Origin: Phialocephala subalpina
Lineage: Eukaryota; Ascomycota; Leotiomycetes; Helotiales; Mollisiaceae
Direction of reading: 5' to 3'
Assembly (NCBI GenBank): GCA_900073065.1
Contig: FJOG01000025.1
Span: 744,001 to 808,000 of the forward strand
Length of the DNA stretch: 64,000 nucleotides
Part shown: positions 21,330-32,241 of the stretch, piece by piece
Position numbering within the stretch: position 1 is the first letter of the stretch
How the letters are laid out: each line of letters starts with the position of its first letter
Program-made: the position numbers and the translations under genes
Notes under the pieces: generated by a model
The model's database searches: none
What the model saw: only the letters and a program-made list of their open reading frames with translations
Told to the model about the DNA's origin: nothing

Positions 21330-22644
21330 CGTGAATGACTTGAAAGCTGTGTTCCAACAGAAGATGAATATTTATACAATGACGGTGTACGTGAAAACTC
21401 TTCAAGCGGGTCGACTTCGGCCTTGGTTGTACAACACAACAGAAGTCCTCGACGAAATTATATCAGAACAAAACAACAGATGAAGTATGTCCAACAAAAG
21501 ATAGGAAACCCGTAACGGCGCACCAGTCTTATAATAAACCCAAGACCGTGGAACGTCAACTCCCTGAGTGTTGAGGGAGCCCCAGAATCACTGGATCCGG
21601 AGTTACGGGGAAAGTGACTGACATGGGCCAGGGCTCTCCACTGCCATCCTGACTCGTTGCCCACAATCATTTTTACGTGGTGGACTGTGGAGACGTGCGA
21701 GGGAGAAGATTCTTCCCTCTTGGAAAGTTGGCGATAGTAGCTTCGGAAGTTGACATCCTTTTCCAGGCTATCCAGGCTATTCGCGGGGATGCCCGGTGAT
21801 TGACGCAAGTTGACAGCTTCTGGAAGCATTGTTGCGAGTGATGCTCGTCCAGCATAAAGTCCATCTCATCGCTTGAAACATCGTGAAGGGGCCACTCGAT
21901 GATGCGGTTGAGTGTTCAATACGTTGACAATGCTGTTGTGGTCACTTGATGCCCCCTTGAGATTGTGATGTTTGGGGAAAGATAAACCGAAGTGAAGCCG
22001 AATTTGTCCTCTTCTTTGCCCCCTTCTTTGCCCCTCGCTTCACTTTCCCTCAATTTCACTACTCATCTTCCTAGGATTACCTAGCTTCCCCACACCTCTA
22101 GGCTCAGCATCTCCTCCTCTATCGGATAAAGAATTACAAGATCCAGCAGTATCCAAGGTCCACCCCCAATTGCTCTATATCGAGGTGATCATTAACATTT
22201 TCTTTGAAAGCGTGCTGACGACTAATCCACTCAGATTGGCATTGTCTTGTTTCTGTTGTGAAGTCACTGTTGAGAGTGTTATCCGAGGAGCCTCTTATTC
22301 TTTCTTCCATTTTGAGGGGCAGATCGAGGGGCAAAAGCACTCCGTTTGAGCCATTTCTATCATAAGGACTACTCTATTCTCCAGTCTTTTGTCAAGAGAC
22401 GAAATCATTCCGATTCATTATCTGCTAGTACGCAATTCGAATTTCCCGGCTTGAGGATCGTGGAGAAACGGACATTCTCCAGTTCCCCAGTTCAAATCCT
22501 CCCCGTCTTCAAGCTCAACCGAGAGACCTCCTTTCGGATACCGCTTGATATCAGATACAGCCTGACTATAGCTGCAATCCCTATCAGCTCACAAGTCATC
22601 CAACAATCACGAATCACCAAGGTCAAGCCTTCGACTTCAACACC
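21330..22644. promoter_or_regulatory. Divergent qutD-qutB promoter region
   Basis: 1315 bp between the permease and dehydrogenase start codons, both expected to be quinate-induced. One GGATAAAGAATTACAA element (22124-22139) resembles the activator site. Open frames in this stretch look like chance. Confidence 0.5.
22124..22139. promoter_or_regulatory. Candidate quinate-activator site upstream of qutB
   Basis: GGATAAAGAATTACAA has a perfect GGATAA left half and about 11 of 16 matches overall to the recalled QA-1F consensus. It lies about 520 bp upstream of qutB, within the region shared with qutD. Weak evidence. Confidence 0.18.
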
Positions 22645-23637
22645 ATGTCTCAATCCCTCTCCCAAACCCCCACCACACCCGACCTCGCACCCTCCTCCCC
22701 CGACTCCGCTCCTCCGGTCCCTTCCACACGGGACTTAGACCGCGTATCTTACCTCTTCGGCTACCCCATCGCGCATTCGCTGTCTCCCACCCTTCACCAC
22801 ACAGTATTCAAACACCTCGGCATCAACTACGCCTACCAACTCTACGAGAGCCGCTCATTAGCATCATGTCTCTCCCTCTGCCGGACACCCAAGTTCTTTG
22901 GAGCTGCGGTCACCATGCCTCACAAAGTGGCCATCATACCATACTTAGACATGTTGACGCCGGAGGGGGGAGCTATCGGTGCGGTTAATACGATATTTTT
23001 GAGGAATGCACCGGATGGGACGAGATTATTATGCGGGACCAATACGGATTGTATCGGGATCCGGGAAGCTATATTACAGAATGTCTCAAAAGAGGCTGCT
23101 GAGGCTATGAAAGGGAAGCCGGGGATGGTGATTGGAGGCGGGGGAACGAGTCGAGCGGCTGTTTATGCTTTGAAACACTTTTTAGAGTGCGGAGACATTT
23201 ATCTCGTGAACAGGGATAAGAGTGAAGTCGACCAAGTCATCGCGGAATGCACGTCGAAAGGATTCGGTAACGGTCTCCACTACGTCAACTCTGTCGAAGA
23301 GGCGGAGAGGTTGGACGGACCACGAGTTATTATTTCAGCCATTCCGGATTTCCCACCAAAAACAGAAGACGAGATCAGAACGAGGAAAGTGATTGAGGTC
23401 ATGTTAGGGAAGGAGGTTAAGGGAGCGATTTTGGAAATGTGTTATCATCCAAGTCCCAACACAGCTATCGCGGGCATCTCAAAGTCGAGCGGTTGGCAAG
23501 TCATTCCAGGTGTAGAAGCTATGATCTGGCAAGGACTGGAACAAGATAAAATTTGGCTGAGGAGGAAGGTTAGTACCTTGCCGGTAGACAAAGTCAAAGA
23601 GGCTATTGCGGATAAGTTGTCGAGACATAGGCTTTGA
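22645..23637 (+). CDS. qutB: Quinate/shikimate 5-dehydrogenase (QutB/QA-3)
   Basis: Oxidises quinate to 3-dehydroquinate and shikimate to 3-dehydroshikimate with NAD(P). A 330-residue, intronless protein. The substrate domain shows YLFGYPIAHSLSPTLHHTVF (Ser pair), GAAVTMPHKVAIIPYLD (catalytic Lys) and GAVNTIF, then CGTNTDCIGI (catalytic Asp). The nucleotide domain has VIGGGGTSRAAVYALKHF, followed by YLVNRDKSEVD. The C-terminal GVEAMIWQGLEQDKIW is typical of the fungal enzyme. A ~28-residue Ser/Thr/Pro-rich leader precedes the enzyme fold. Convergent with qutG (220 bp between stops). Confidence 0.93.
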   Translation: MSQSLSQTPTTPDLAPSSPDSAPPVPSTRDLDRVSYLFGYPIAHSLSPTLHHTVFKHLGINYAYQLYESRSLASCLSLCRTPKFFGAAVTMPHKVAIIPYLDMLTPEGGAIGAVNTIFLRNAPDGTRLLCGTNTDCIGIREAILQNVSKEAAEAMKGKPGMVIGGGGTSRAAVYALKHFLECGDIYLVNRDKSEVDQVIAECTSKGFGNGLHYVNSVEEAERLDGPRVIISAIPDFPPKTEDEIRTRKVIEVMLGKEVKGAILEMCYHPSPNTAIAGISKSSGWQVIPGVEAMIWQGLEQDKIWLRRKVSTLPVDKVKEAIADKLSRHRL

Positions 23638-23857
23638 GATGAGAGAAATTGGGATAAATTGAACGATGGGATGAAAACAAGGAATTAGGGACGACTGAAT
23701 GATTTTTAGCATAGCAAGGCGTTCTGGCTTTTCATAATCTGTACCTCCATATCTGAAGATTGGACAATTTGTCTGCACAGATCGATCTATGTAGATATAC
23801 ACACTATATATGTCTCACTTCTTATTCTCAACTTCAGCTTCTTGCCAATTACTCCAC

Positions 23858-25358
23858 CTACGCTCCAGGACGCGTATAGTCCAATCCTTCGACCCTCCTC
23901 CAAACCTCCCTAATAACCCTCTCCTGTGCCTGCCGCCCAGTCTCTTTCTCGCTATCCCCAGCAGGTCTGATTGCAAGATACAACCTGCTCCCCAACCTCA
24001 CCTCTTGAATCGGGTCTTTCATGGGATCTGGAGGTGGATTGGCGGTTGTGATTAGACCGCCTGCTTCTTTTAGGATACAGAATCCTGCTGCTACGTCCCT
24101 GCATTATATCGTGAGCAAGTACATCCTGGAATGAGGGTTGGGAAACGGGAAAACACTTACCACTCCCAGCATCCTCCTTCCCACCAGATATCGAAGGCGC
24201 CCGATGCGACGTAGGCTAGGTCTAGTGTGGCGCTGTTTGTGAAACATCAACGCCCGAGTCGTCTCATATACAGCATAATCGACTCATTCGCATAAAACAG
24301 ACTGAAGAGGAAAGCAAAAATGAGAGACTTACGATCCCAAACACCTAACCCCATGGACCATCCCTCCTTTACCTCCCCGTCCACCAATCTCAGCAGCCAT
24401 ATTCACAAAACTGTTTACTTTCTTCCACATATTTCCTCCTTCGACGTCTCGTCTGTCTTTTCCCCATTCGCAGCTGAAGAGGCAGCCTTTCGGGGCTTGA
24501 GCTGAGAGGGATGGGGCTGGGTTATTCTGTCCTTTATCAGTACTCTTTCCGTTTTCCAAAACTCAGGTCTAGAAGCAATAAATTCGGCAGTTCCTTCTCG
24601 ACACCTCAAATCCAAAGAACTGGAGGAAAGGTGGCAGATTGCTTACAATCAGGGGCAAAGCCCTCCTCTTCTTCCACGCATGTCCATCATCCTGCCAAGC
24701 TCCATGTCCGCTCAGAGCTGAATACGTGACGTCCAGAATTGGTTGGTAAATAACTCCAACCGTCGCTTCTCCATTGAGAATAAAAGCAATAGAGACGCAG
24801 AACATGGGAAACAGATGCGTGTAGTTTACTGTTCCGTCTAGAGGGTCTACACACCAGGTTGGCGCGGATGTGATGAGATACTCTTTGGAGGAGCCCGAAG
24901 AGTACGTTTCTTCTCCTATGAATCTAAGATATCTTAGTCAATTGATCTGGTATGAGAGCAGAGAAGAGAACCTACGCATGTGAAGGATACTTCTTCATAA
25001 TCTCTGCCTTGACGAATGCTTCAACATCTATATCAAACACGTGATTAGCTTCCGTTCTTCACTCTCTTCATCCCATCTCAGTCAATATTCATCCAATCTC
25101 CTTCCCTTCTCACTCTCCCTCAGTGGTTTCTTCCTCAAATACAAAAAATTGGGACCCACCAAGATCAGTCTGCGTCACAATATCAACAGCATTCATCTTC
25201 TCCTCCTGCTTCGACTCAACTCTCCCCGCTGAATCACCACACCTCATATCCACTCCATCCATCAATATCTTTCCTGCTTTTCTGCCTAGATCTAAGGCGA
25301 AGCTGTACAAGTCCTTCAATTCTGATTTGGTCATTGTGTGTGTGGCTGAGGTTGCCAT
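23858..25358 (-). CDS. qutG: Inositol-monophosphatase-like protein (QutG/QA-X type)
   Basis: About 344 residues after five introns (25028-25159, 24924-24975, 24527-24646, 24233-24332, 24099-24160). Metal-binding motifs of the IMPase family are visible: DIVTQTDLDVEAFVK, FIGEETYSSG, WCVDPLDGTVNYTHLFP (the DPxDGT core) and the C-terminal DIWWEGGCWEWDVAAGFCIL. In other fungi a homolog (qutG, qa-x) sits in the quinate cluster although its exact contribution is not settled. The introns of 100-132 bp are longer than most here. The 120-bp intron 24527-24646 was chosen because it rejoins LPLI to NNPAPSLSAQAPKG in frame. Confidence 0.87.
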
Positions 25359-26092
25359 TTTGGTGATGGTGGGGTTGGATGAGGGATTAAGGATAAATTG
25401 AGGTGAGTTGAAGAGGGATTGAGAGGCTTGGGATGCTCGTGACTCGATGGGAAGTTGGGCAGGAAGGAGCTATGAGAATAGGGCTTGAACTGAGGTGAGT
25501 GAAGATAGAGGTGAGATGTGTGACCGGCGGTAGGCGGCGATAAGCGTTTTGGGCCGATTTCGGATGAATATAAAAGCGGGTTTGGTACATTATGAAGACG
25601 AAGACGATATTTCAGCAACATTTTCTCTGGCCTTTTATGAGGCTGTTGAGTATACCCTTCGGTCAATTGGACACCTGCAATTGTGATGCTCGCTTGAGTC
25701 AATAAAATAGGTTTGAACAGTCAGCTCTGTGCCTCATTAACTTTGAAGCAAGTGGACATCCGTAATAAACAGCAGTCGTGAAATTAAGCTTTGACACAAT
25801 CTTCAAAGCTTCTTCTACTCACTGTTGTCCATCAGATTTCATATTTTGGGCATCCTCGCTAAAGCCCCCTTCAGGAGACTGACCCAACTTTTGGATCAAC
25901 CTGTGAATATTTTTCCTATGAGCGAGCCGAGAAGAATCAACACAATCAGAAGTCAAAGGCGATGAGCGGCATAACGGCGTGCGCGCCGCTGAAGAATTAC
26001 GTTACTTCTAGACTCCATACGTCCCCAAACGCCAAGCTATACCATTCAATTAAGACATTTAAACCGAAATATCAACCGTCCCCTCCAAACCC
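25359..26092. other. Upstream region of qutG
   Basis: No gene seen. The region holds a weak activator-like element (25538-25553, CGATAAGCGTTTTGGG, about 11 of 16 matches to the recalled QA-1F consensus) some 180 bp upstream of qutG. The remainder is AT-mixed and unremarkable. Confidence 0.4.
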
Positions 26093-27198
26093 TCAAGAAT
26101 GGCCACCCCATTCAGCCGGCTTCCCTAATTCTCCAGGCTTGGGTTCCATGAGGTACTCAAGCCTGTCCTCAGCAGTAACCCACCCCCTCCTCTTCCCCAA
26201 CACGGCATGCCTAATTGCATCCCTCCAATCCCCAAACCAGACCTCCTCCTCTTGCACAGCACATCTCCTCCCCTGCTCTCCTCTTGCAACATCCGCATAC
26301 GGCCACACACTCTTGATGATCTCATACTTCTTGGTCCCGGTAAAGACTTTCGTAACGTTGGAGAAGAAGCGATTGACTTTGTCTGGAGAGTGGATCACGA
26401 CCCGGGAATGCGTCATGGGGAACGTAATTGAGACGTGCCCTCTGTAACTCGTGCTGGAGATTAGGGAGAGGAGGCGGCCTTCGAGGTAAGAGGTATCCCA
26501 ATTTATCACCGTCCTCTCCAACGCAAAACTACCCATCATTAGTCAAAATCCCCAAATATCTCCTCGCCAACCAGTTTAGACACTTACTGCTTAATACTAG
26601 CCCCATCCTCACAATACTTCCTAGCCCAGGCCTCCAACCCCGCCACATGCGGAACCGTCGTCTCTCTACTCTCTCCCCTCAGCCCCACCTCCCCCGGCCC
26701 AATAATTTTCACATAATTCATCCTCCTCTTCTCTCCATCCGGGACGATCAAATTCATCAAATTAACCTTGATATCAAAATCTACATGATTCTCCGAGTTA
26801 TACGTTTTCCCTACTATCCTGATCGTAGGTTTTGGAGGTACTGTAGCAAGTGATTGGATCAAAGAGACGAGACCAGTGGGGTAAGTTGACAATGTTGGAT
26901 CGTAAGAGGTGAGAGTTGTAGCGTCTGAAGATAACGTGAAGGTTTTGGGAGAGTAGAGAGAGTAATCGAGGTGTGGAAGACCGGGATAGGTGGGTTGTGG
27001 TGCTGGTGCTGGGGGTGCGGTCATTGCTGAACTCGTAGGTCCCGAGTATGGCGGTGGTGTATTCGGGCGATCGTCATCGTGGTCTTGGTGTTGTTGCGAG
27101 GATGAGGGACCTGCTTCTGATTCTGATGGACGATGGACGGCGGGGCCGCTGAGCTCAGAGAGGCCTTTCTGGGGGATGCTTTGCTGTTGGTCTGCCAT
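26093..27198 (-). CDS. Conserved fungal protein of unknown function
   Basis: About 348 residues with one intron (26529-26587). I start at the ATG giving MADQQQSIPQKGLSELSGPA. The first ~100 residues are low-complexity, rich in Pro, Ser, Gln and Asp (DHDDDRPNTPPPYSGPTS). The remainder is a globular-looking domain with LVSLIQSLATVPPKPTIRIV, VDFDIKVNLMNLIVPD, GLEAWARKYCED and, after the intron, VNRFFSNVTKVFTGTKKYEI. No signal peptide, no membrane segment, no catalytic motif I recognise. The long intact frame and clean splice sites support a real gene. It is divergent from nothing close; Enp1 lies 290 bp upstream on the same strand. Confidence 0.75.
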
Positions 27199-27488
27199 TC
27201 TTGTCAAATTGTCGCTAGAGGACTGGAGGGCAGCTCAATTAGCAACTTCGAATTTTCTGAACCGTAAAAGATTGTAAAAAAGGTGGAAGGTCGAGGGATA
27301 TCAAAGAAATAACGGTTTTCAGCCTTCATCAGTGGTCTACAAGGCTGAGTCCTGTGGCGCAGCCATTAAAGTGTTGCCTTGAAGAGCTGATGCGGCCCCG
27401 CGAACATCCCGCGAAATGGGACCAAATTCGGCGATTAGCTCGAAGTTCGGACCCGAAATTCAATTGGTGACGCTCTTTGATTCGACAA

Positions 27489-28991
27489 TTACTCTATCAT
27501 CATGGTATCATCTCCCCCAAAAGACGGCGCCTCCGGTTCCAGTGGAACACCTCTGCCTCGTCCCTCCAGTAATTCTCTCCGCACTTCAGGCCCAATCTTT
27601 GAATGTCCCTTTGTTAATAGGAGATCCAACAATGCCTCTCTTTGGTCCTCTGTGATATCGTTCCTGTATCTTTGCGCGAATGCAAGCAAGCATTGATGCC
27701 AAATTACTGGTAATCTAACCTCCTTCGCTCCTACGCCTGTCACATCCATCGCATCGCCAAGATCCTCTGGTCTAATGCTCGCAGGGTCCACGCTTCGGAA
27801 TCTTAGGAAATGGAAGACCAAAGAATCGATGACCTGGTATGGAAGTGCGTACTTCTTCTCAAGAAGTGCTTTAATGAAGATATTCGTGGCTCCACCACCT
27901 TCAGTACCTGCAGACGATTCCTGAGCTGCAATATCGCACAGACCCTTTATCGCGGCAGCAGAGTGCAAAACCGGAACAGACACTCGCACAAGCACAGCTG
28001 AGATGATTTGTGCTTCGCGCAATGTGCAGGTACCGCTTTGCACCAGAGGAAACAAGAATCCCTTGAACCATGCCGCTGGCTTGTACAATCCCTTCTTCAG
28101 AGCATTGAACAAGTGGACGTTCAGCTTCTTCGTCTCGTGGATCTCTTCTCGTACTCGTTCTAAGATCACCATCTCCATAAATCGTTGTGCTGTGGCCTGC
28201 GTGCCGGATACGAAGATCTTGGTAGCTTCGTAGCATGCGTTCGGAGTCCACTTGTCGGGCCTGGTAATTTCGAGGATATCTTCCCATCGAGGTACTGTAG
28301 GTAGAATTTTGAAGGGTTTGGGTAGTTTTCCTGATTTATACCGCGATAATAGCATGCCAACTCTGCATTCTCATTAGCAATTGCTCCCACAGAGAAACCC
28401 AAGAACGTACTTTGTGTATACCTCCACGACCTTCGGAGGAATCTCCATCTCCTCATCTATCGGTCCAGGTACATTCCGAGTAGCTCCCCCATTCGCTGCT
28501 TGAGCAGCTTCGTGTGCAGCAATCTTCTCCAATATCAGATCCGCCAGATTCGTTCCTTGTTCCTCTTCTGGTTCCGCCTCTCCACCCCATCCTGTTCTTA
28601 ACAACGGATCTTCTTGTGTAGGAAAGAACTTATTCCAAGTCGCCAAATCATCTGGCGCCAGTTCAACCTCCTCCACCTCTCCCTCCTCGTCCCATTCCTC
28701 ATACTCAACATCCGGTTGCTCGTCGTCCTCAGTATCAAATCTGGATTCGAAGTCGAAGGCTGGATTTGGTGCCGCGGCTTTATTTTGCTCTTCATCCTCA
28801 TCCGCTAATTCTTGTCCCATTCGCAGAATCTTCCTCGACGCCTTCGAATCGACAAATGCCTCTTCATCTTCTCCTCTCGATTTCCGTTTCCCGGCTTTGT
28901 TCTTTAAGACGCCTCCTGTCGCGGTAAGATCATCTTCAAGAGGGTTATGCCGCCGCCCGTGGCGTGCATCTGGAGTCGTTGCTTTTGGCAT
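27489..28991 (-). CDS. ENP1: Enp1/bystin, 40S ribosome biogenesis factor
   Basis: About 484 residues with one 48-bp intron (28363-28410). The N-terminal third is charged and acidic (ELADEDEEQNKAAA, EEWDEEGEVEEVEL). The bystin domain follows: RWEDILEITRPDKWTPNA, ATKIFVSGTQATAQRFMEM, LNVHLFNALKKGLYKPAAWF, GFLFPLVQSGTCTLREAQI and SVPVLHSAAAIKGLCDIA. Enp1 is a nucleolar component of pre-40S particles needed for 20S pre-rRNA maturation and export. The exon junction rebuilds VYTKVGMLLSRY. It is divergent from the flavoenzyme gene, with 270 bp between starts. Confidence 0.93.
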
Positions 28992-29261
28992 TGTGGAGAG
29001 GTTTTGTGTGTGGGAGTAAATTTGTCGTGAGCCAAATCCTCCGCGATTTTCAAAAATTCAAAATGTTCGCTCCGCCGCTAAGATAAGGCGGACGCTTTTG
29101 ACGCTAAGATACCCCACTAGCGGCCTTAATGTCTGCCTTACGGGCCCGACCTCTCTCCAGCAAATGTCCCCATCTTGATCCCACTTGAAGTCAAGTCCTT
29201 CCTTTTGTCTCCTCTTTACTCAATTTCATATGCATTGTGTTTCAGGATTGTCGACACCATC

Positions 29262-30642
29262 ATGGCTTCATCTCAATCCACCCCCTATTCACATCTTATC
29301 GTCGGCAGCGGGGTCTTCGGCGCCAGTACCGCCTACCATCTCTCCAAAACCCGCCCGGAAGCATCAATCGCACTCATAGACCGTTCGGCCTCGTACCCAT
29401 GCGAGCTAGCGGCTTCCCACGATTTCAACAAAATCGTCCGCGCAGACTATGGCAACGAGTTCTACTGCAGGCTCGCTCTAGAAGCACGAGAAGCATGGGT
29501 CAATGAAGAGATGTACAAACCGTTCTTCCACCAAAGTGGCATGGTTGTTCTGGATGATACTGGTCTTGGCAAGAAGATCATCGAGAATTATGAGAGTTTG
29601 AAAGCTTATTCTGAAAGTGTCATTGTTGGCGTTGATGAGTTGAAAAGTCGTTATGATGGCCTCTTTGAAGGAGCAGATTATAAGGGCGTGGACGAGATAT
29701 TCATAAATCCGTTGTCTGGGTGGGCGGAAGCTAAAACGGCTGTGCGGAAAGTCATCGAGGCAGCGATAGATAATGGTGTGAAGTATATCAGCGGTGATGT
29801 CGATAAGCTATTGTTTGGCGATTCTGGAGCTTGCATAGGCGTTCAGACGAGTTCTGGGGATATCTTAGCACAAAAGGTCATTCTTGCTACAGGAGCGGGT
29901 ACCGCAAAGCTGTTGGCGGATAGTGCTCCAGATAGGCCATCATTACAATCCGAAGATCGCATCACTGCAGCTGCGGTAGTCACCGGAGTCGTTCGATTAG
30001 ATCCCACGAGCATATACTCCAAAGCTCCAAATTTCATCCATTCAGTCGGCGAAGTACAAGGTACGCCCTTCATTGTTCCACACCTCTAAGGTCAATCATT
30101 GACTCTGTTCAGGCGAGGTTTTAGCACTCACCAAAGACGGAGTCTTGAAATTCTGCGTAGACGTAAGCTTCAAGAACACCTCACTTCACAAAGCATCCGG
30201 ACAATGGATCTCCGCCCCTCCCGACAACCCAAGTCAAAGCCAACAAGACGTCCCTCAAAGTCTCAAAGATGAATGTAGTCGAGTAGTCAAAGGGATATAC
30301 GGCAAAAGGCTCGAAGACCATGCCTTCGAATCCTTTCGAATTTGCTGGTATGTCCAATTGCCCTTTCCAACTTAGGTTTTTCTGACATTTGAAAGGGACG
30401 GCATCACACCAAATCAAGACTTCATTATCTCCGATCACCCACGATGCAAGAATCTGTACGCTGCAATTGGCGGCTCATTTCATGGGTGGAAGTTTCTACC
30501 TATCATAGGGAAATACGTTGTTGATATGTTGGATGGTACACTTGAGAAGGATCTAGTGAGGAGGTGGGCTTGGGATAGAGAGCAGACGGGAAGTGCACAT
30601 GAGACCATTGTTCCTAAGAGAGAATTGAAAGATCTTCTATGA
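29262..30642 (+). CDS. FAD-dependent amine/amino-acid oxidase (amadoriase/sarcosine oxidase family)
   Basis: About 426 residues with two introns (30061-30112 and 30348-30395). The start MASSQSTPYSHLIVGSGVFG gives a dinucleotide-binding GxGxxG motif (VGSGVFGASTAYHL). A central LATGAGTAKLLAD and a C-terminal CKNLYAAIGGSFHGWKFLP, with a Cys positioned like the covalent-flavin cysteine of this family, point to fructosyl-amino-acid oxidases, saccharopine oxidase and sarcosine oxidase relatives. KDGVLKFCVDVSFKNTSLHK is typical of the fungal amadoriase-like branch. The substrate cannot be set from sequence alone. No peroxisomal SKL tail; it ends RELKDLL. Confidence 0.85.
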
Positions 30643-30861
30643 GATTATGAGAAGATAAGGCAACTGAAATGGTCCAATCTTCGATCAAAGCTTTTCTTTC
30701 CTTGATCTTGGCTTTCATCGAGTGCATTGTTGATGGAATTCGAGAATTTGGTCGAAATCATCAATTTTCTATATAATCACCCAGCTCTATTGGGACACTC
30801 AATCGATTTCTTCTCATCATAATTGTTTTCAGTATCGAACTTCGATTCCACAGGCTCCGAG

Positions 30862-31853
30862 ATGCCTCAGCAAGGCCCCCAGGACTCTATGGACATTGAC
30901 GATCATCAGAGTCAGACGCAGCACAATAACGAAAACATGCTCTCGGCTCTTAGCGACATCGGGTAGGACGCAGACGTGGAAGTGGTATCGAACGATGGCA
31001 GCGACGATGGTAATGAAGAAGATGCCGGTAATGGGAGTGATAGGGAGGTAGAAGAGAGTGGGGATGAGAGTCAAACTGGAAATGATGGCGAGGTACAAGC
31101 TGGCGAGAGTGTGAATGATGTTGTGAGTGAAGAAGGTAGGAAGTTGGAGGGGTCGAGGGCAGTGTCGGTGGAGAGAGTGAAAAGGAGTTGGAAGAAGAGT
31201 CGGAAGAGCCAGACGAAGAGCAGGTCGAGGATGAGAATAACTCTGTCTACGAAGATCCTGACGCGAGCACGGAAAGCGCCAGAACCGCTCAAGCTCAGCG
31301 TACTCCCCGACAACAACCCAAGCATTCTGGTACCTCTATTGCCAAGCAGGGACTTGACGCCGATTTGCATCGGATAGCTAAAGTAGCCCGGTTGTCGACT
31401 CACGTCAACGAAGCCACCGAGTCATCAAAGAGAAAAGTGGCCTTGGATGTGCTGGACGGTCTCGATGAGGAGGAGAAATTTGCTACGGAAGCCAATGTGG
31501 AACGCAAGTCGACCAAAATCGTCAAGCAATGGCAAATCGTCGCCGGTTCACGCACTGTCAGCAACAAGCAGATCAGTACGAAGTTCAGCCGCCTCTACCG
31601 AGATTCGCGGATCATACTGACCGCCGAGTATGTCACCGACCTGGCGAAATACGAGTCTGATGTTGAAGACTTGATGAGACTGTCCGCCGCCAAGGATCGA
31701 TCGTATGCTAGACGATCGGCCGAGGACAAGCTGGCGATGAAAGTGATCAATGGTCTCAAGCCAGCTGTGAGAAAAGAGCTTCTCGAGAGAGCAGAGGCAC
31801 TGGGTTTGGAGATGATGAAGGAATTCATCGAGGGGAAGCAGAAGACCGGCTAA
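30862..31853 (+). pseudogene. Interrupted acidic ORF, function unknown
   Basis: An ATG at 30862 opens MPQQGPQDSMDIDDHQSQTQ and meets TAG at 30964. The same frame then stays open and acidic (SNDGSDDGNEEDAGNGSDRE) to about 31160, where good coding character moves to another frame (ELEEESEEPDEEQVEDE) and continues to the stop at 31853 (SRTVSNKQISTKFSRLYRDS, then a helical Leu/Glu-rich end). No usable intron removes either lesion. It is either a recently broken gene, two sequence errors, or a shorter real gene starting near 31188. The C-terminal 170 residues look globular and helical. Confidence 0.5.
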
Positions 31854-32241
31854 ATCTAGCCATCGTGGGGGCTATGTTATGAGCTCTCGAGCTTGAAGAA
31901 GTCATCTGTGGGGAAGAATGAAGTGTTCACCACGTAGCTAGACTTGGCCATCCCAATATCAGAAAGTTGCATTGGGTCCATGAGATTGTATGGGAGGAAC
32001 GGTTCTTGAAGCAGGAAGGCGCGAGGGAAGTTCTGTTTTGTGTTTGAAACATTTGCGCTAGCGGACAGCAATTGCTCGGAAGCAACCAGTGATATATGGT
32101 TCTTCCATTTGAAACTTTTTGTAACCTGCAGTTCATCCAAGAGAAACCCCAACTCATACACAGCGAATTGAATTCATCGGGACATTCAAACGTCATAAAT
32201 CATGATCTCGTCAACTTGAAACATATGATCTCCACCTGCTC
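31854..32241. other. Intergenic, interrupted ORF to P450
   Basis: 388 bp between convergent stop codons. A minus-strand open frame (about 31877-32161) has no ATG start or recognised domain. Nothing else seen. Confidence 0.4.

Noticed and set aside
26428..26853. Plus-strand frame of 141 codons
   Set aside because: Antisense shadow of the conserved unknown gene at 26093-27198.
30976..31377. Treating the middle of the interrupted acidic gene as its own CDS
   Set aside because: Its basic C-terminal part (after about 31160) looks out of frame relative to the acidic coding pattern, so a frame change is the better explanation.
31877..32161. Minus-strand frame of 94 codons downstream of the P450
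   Set aside because: Starts at a GTG, no homology by eye, lies in the P450 3' region.
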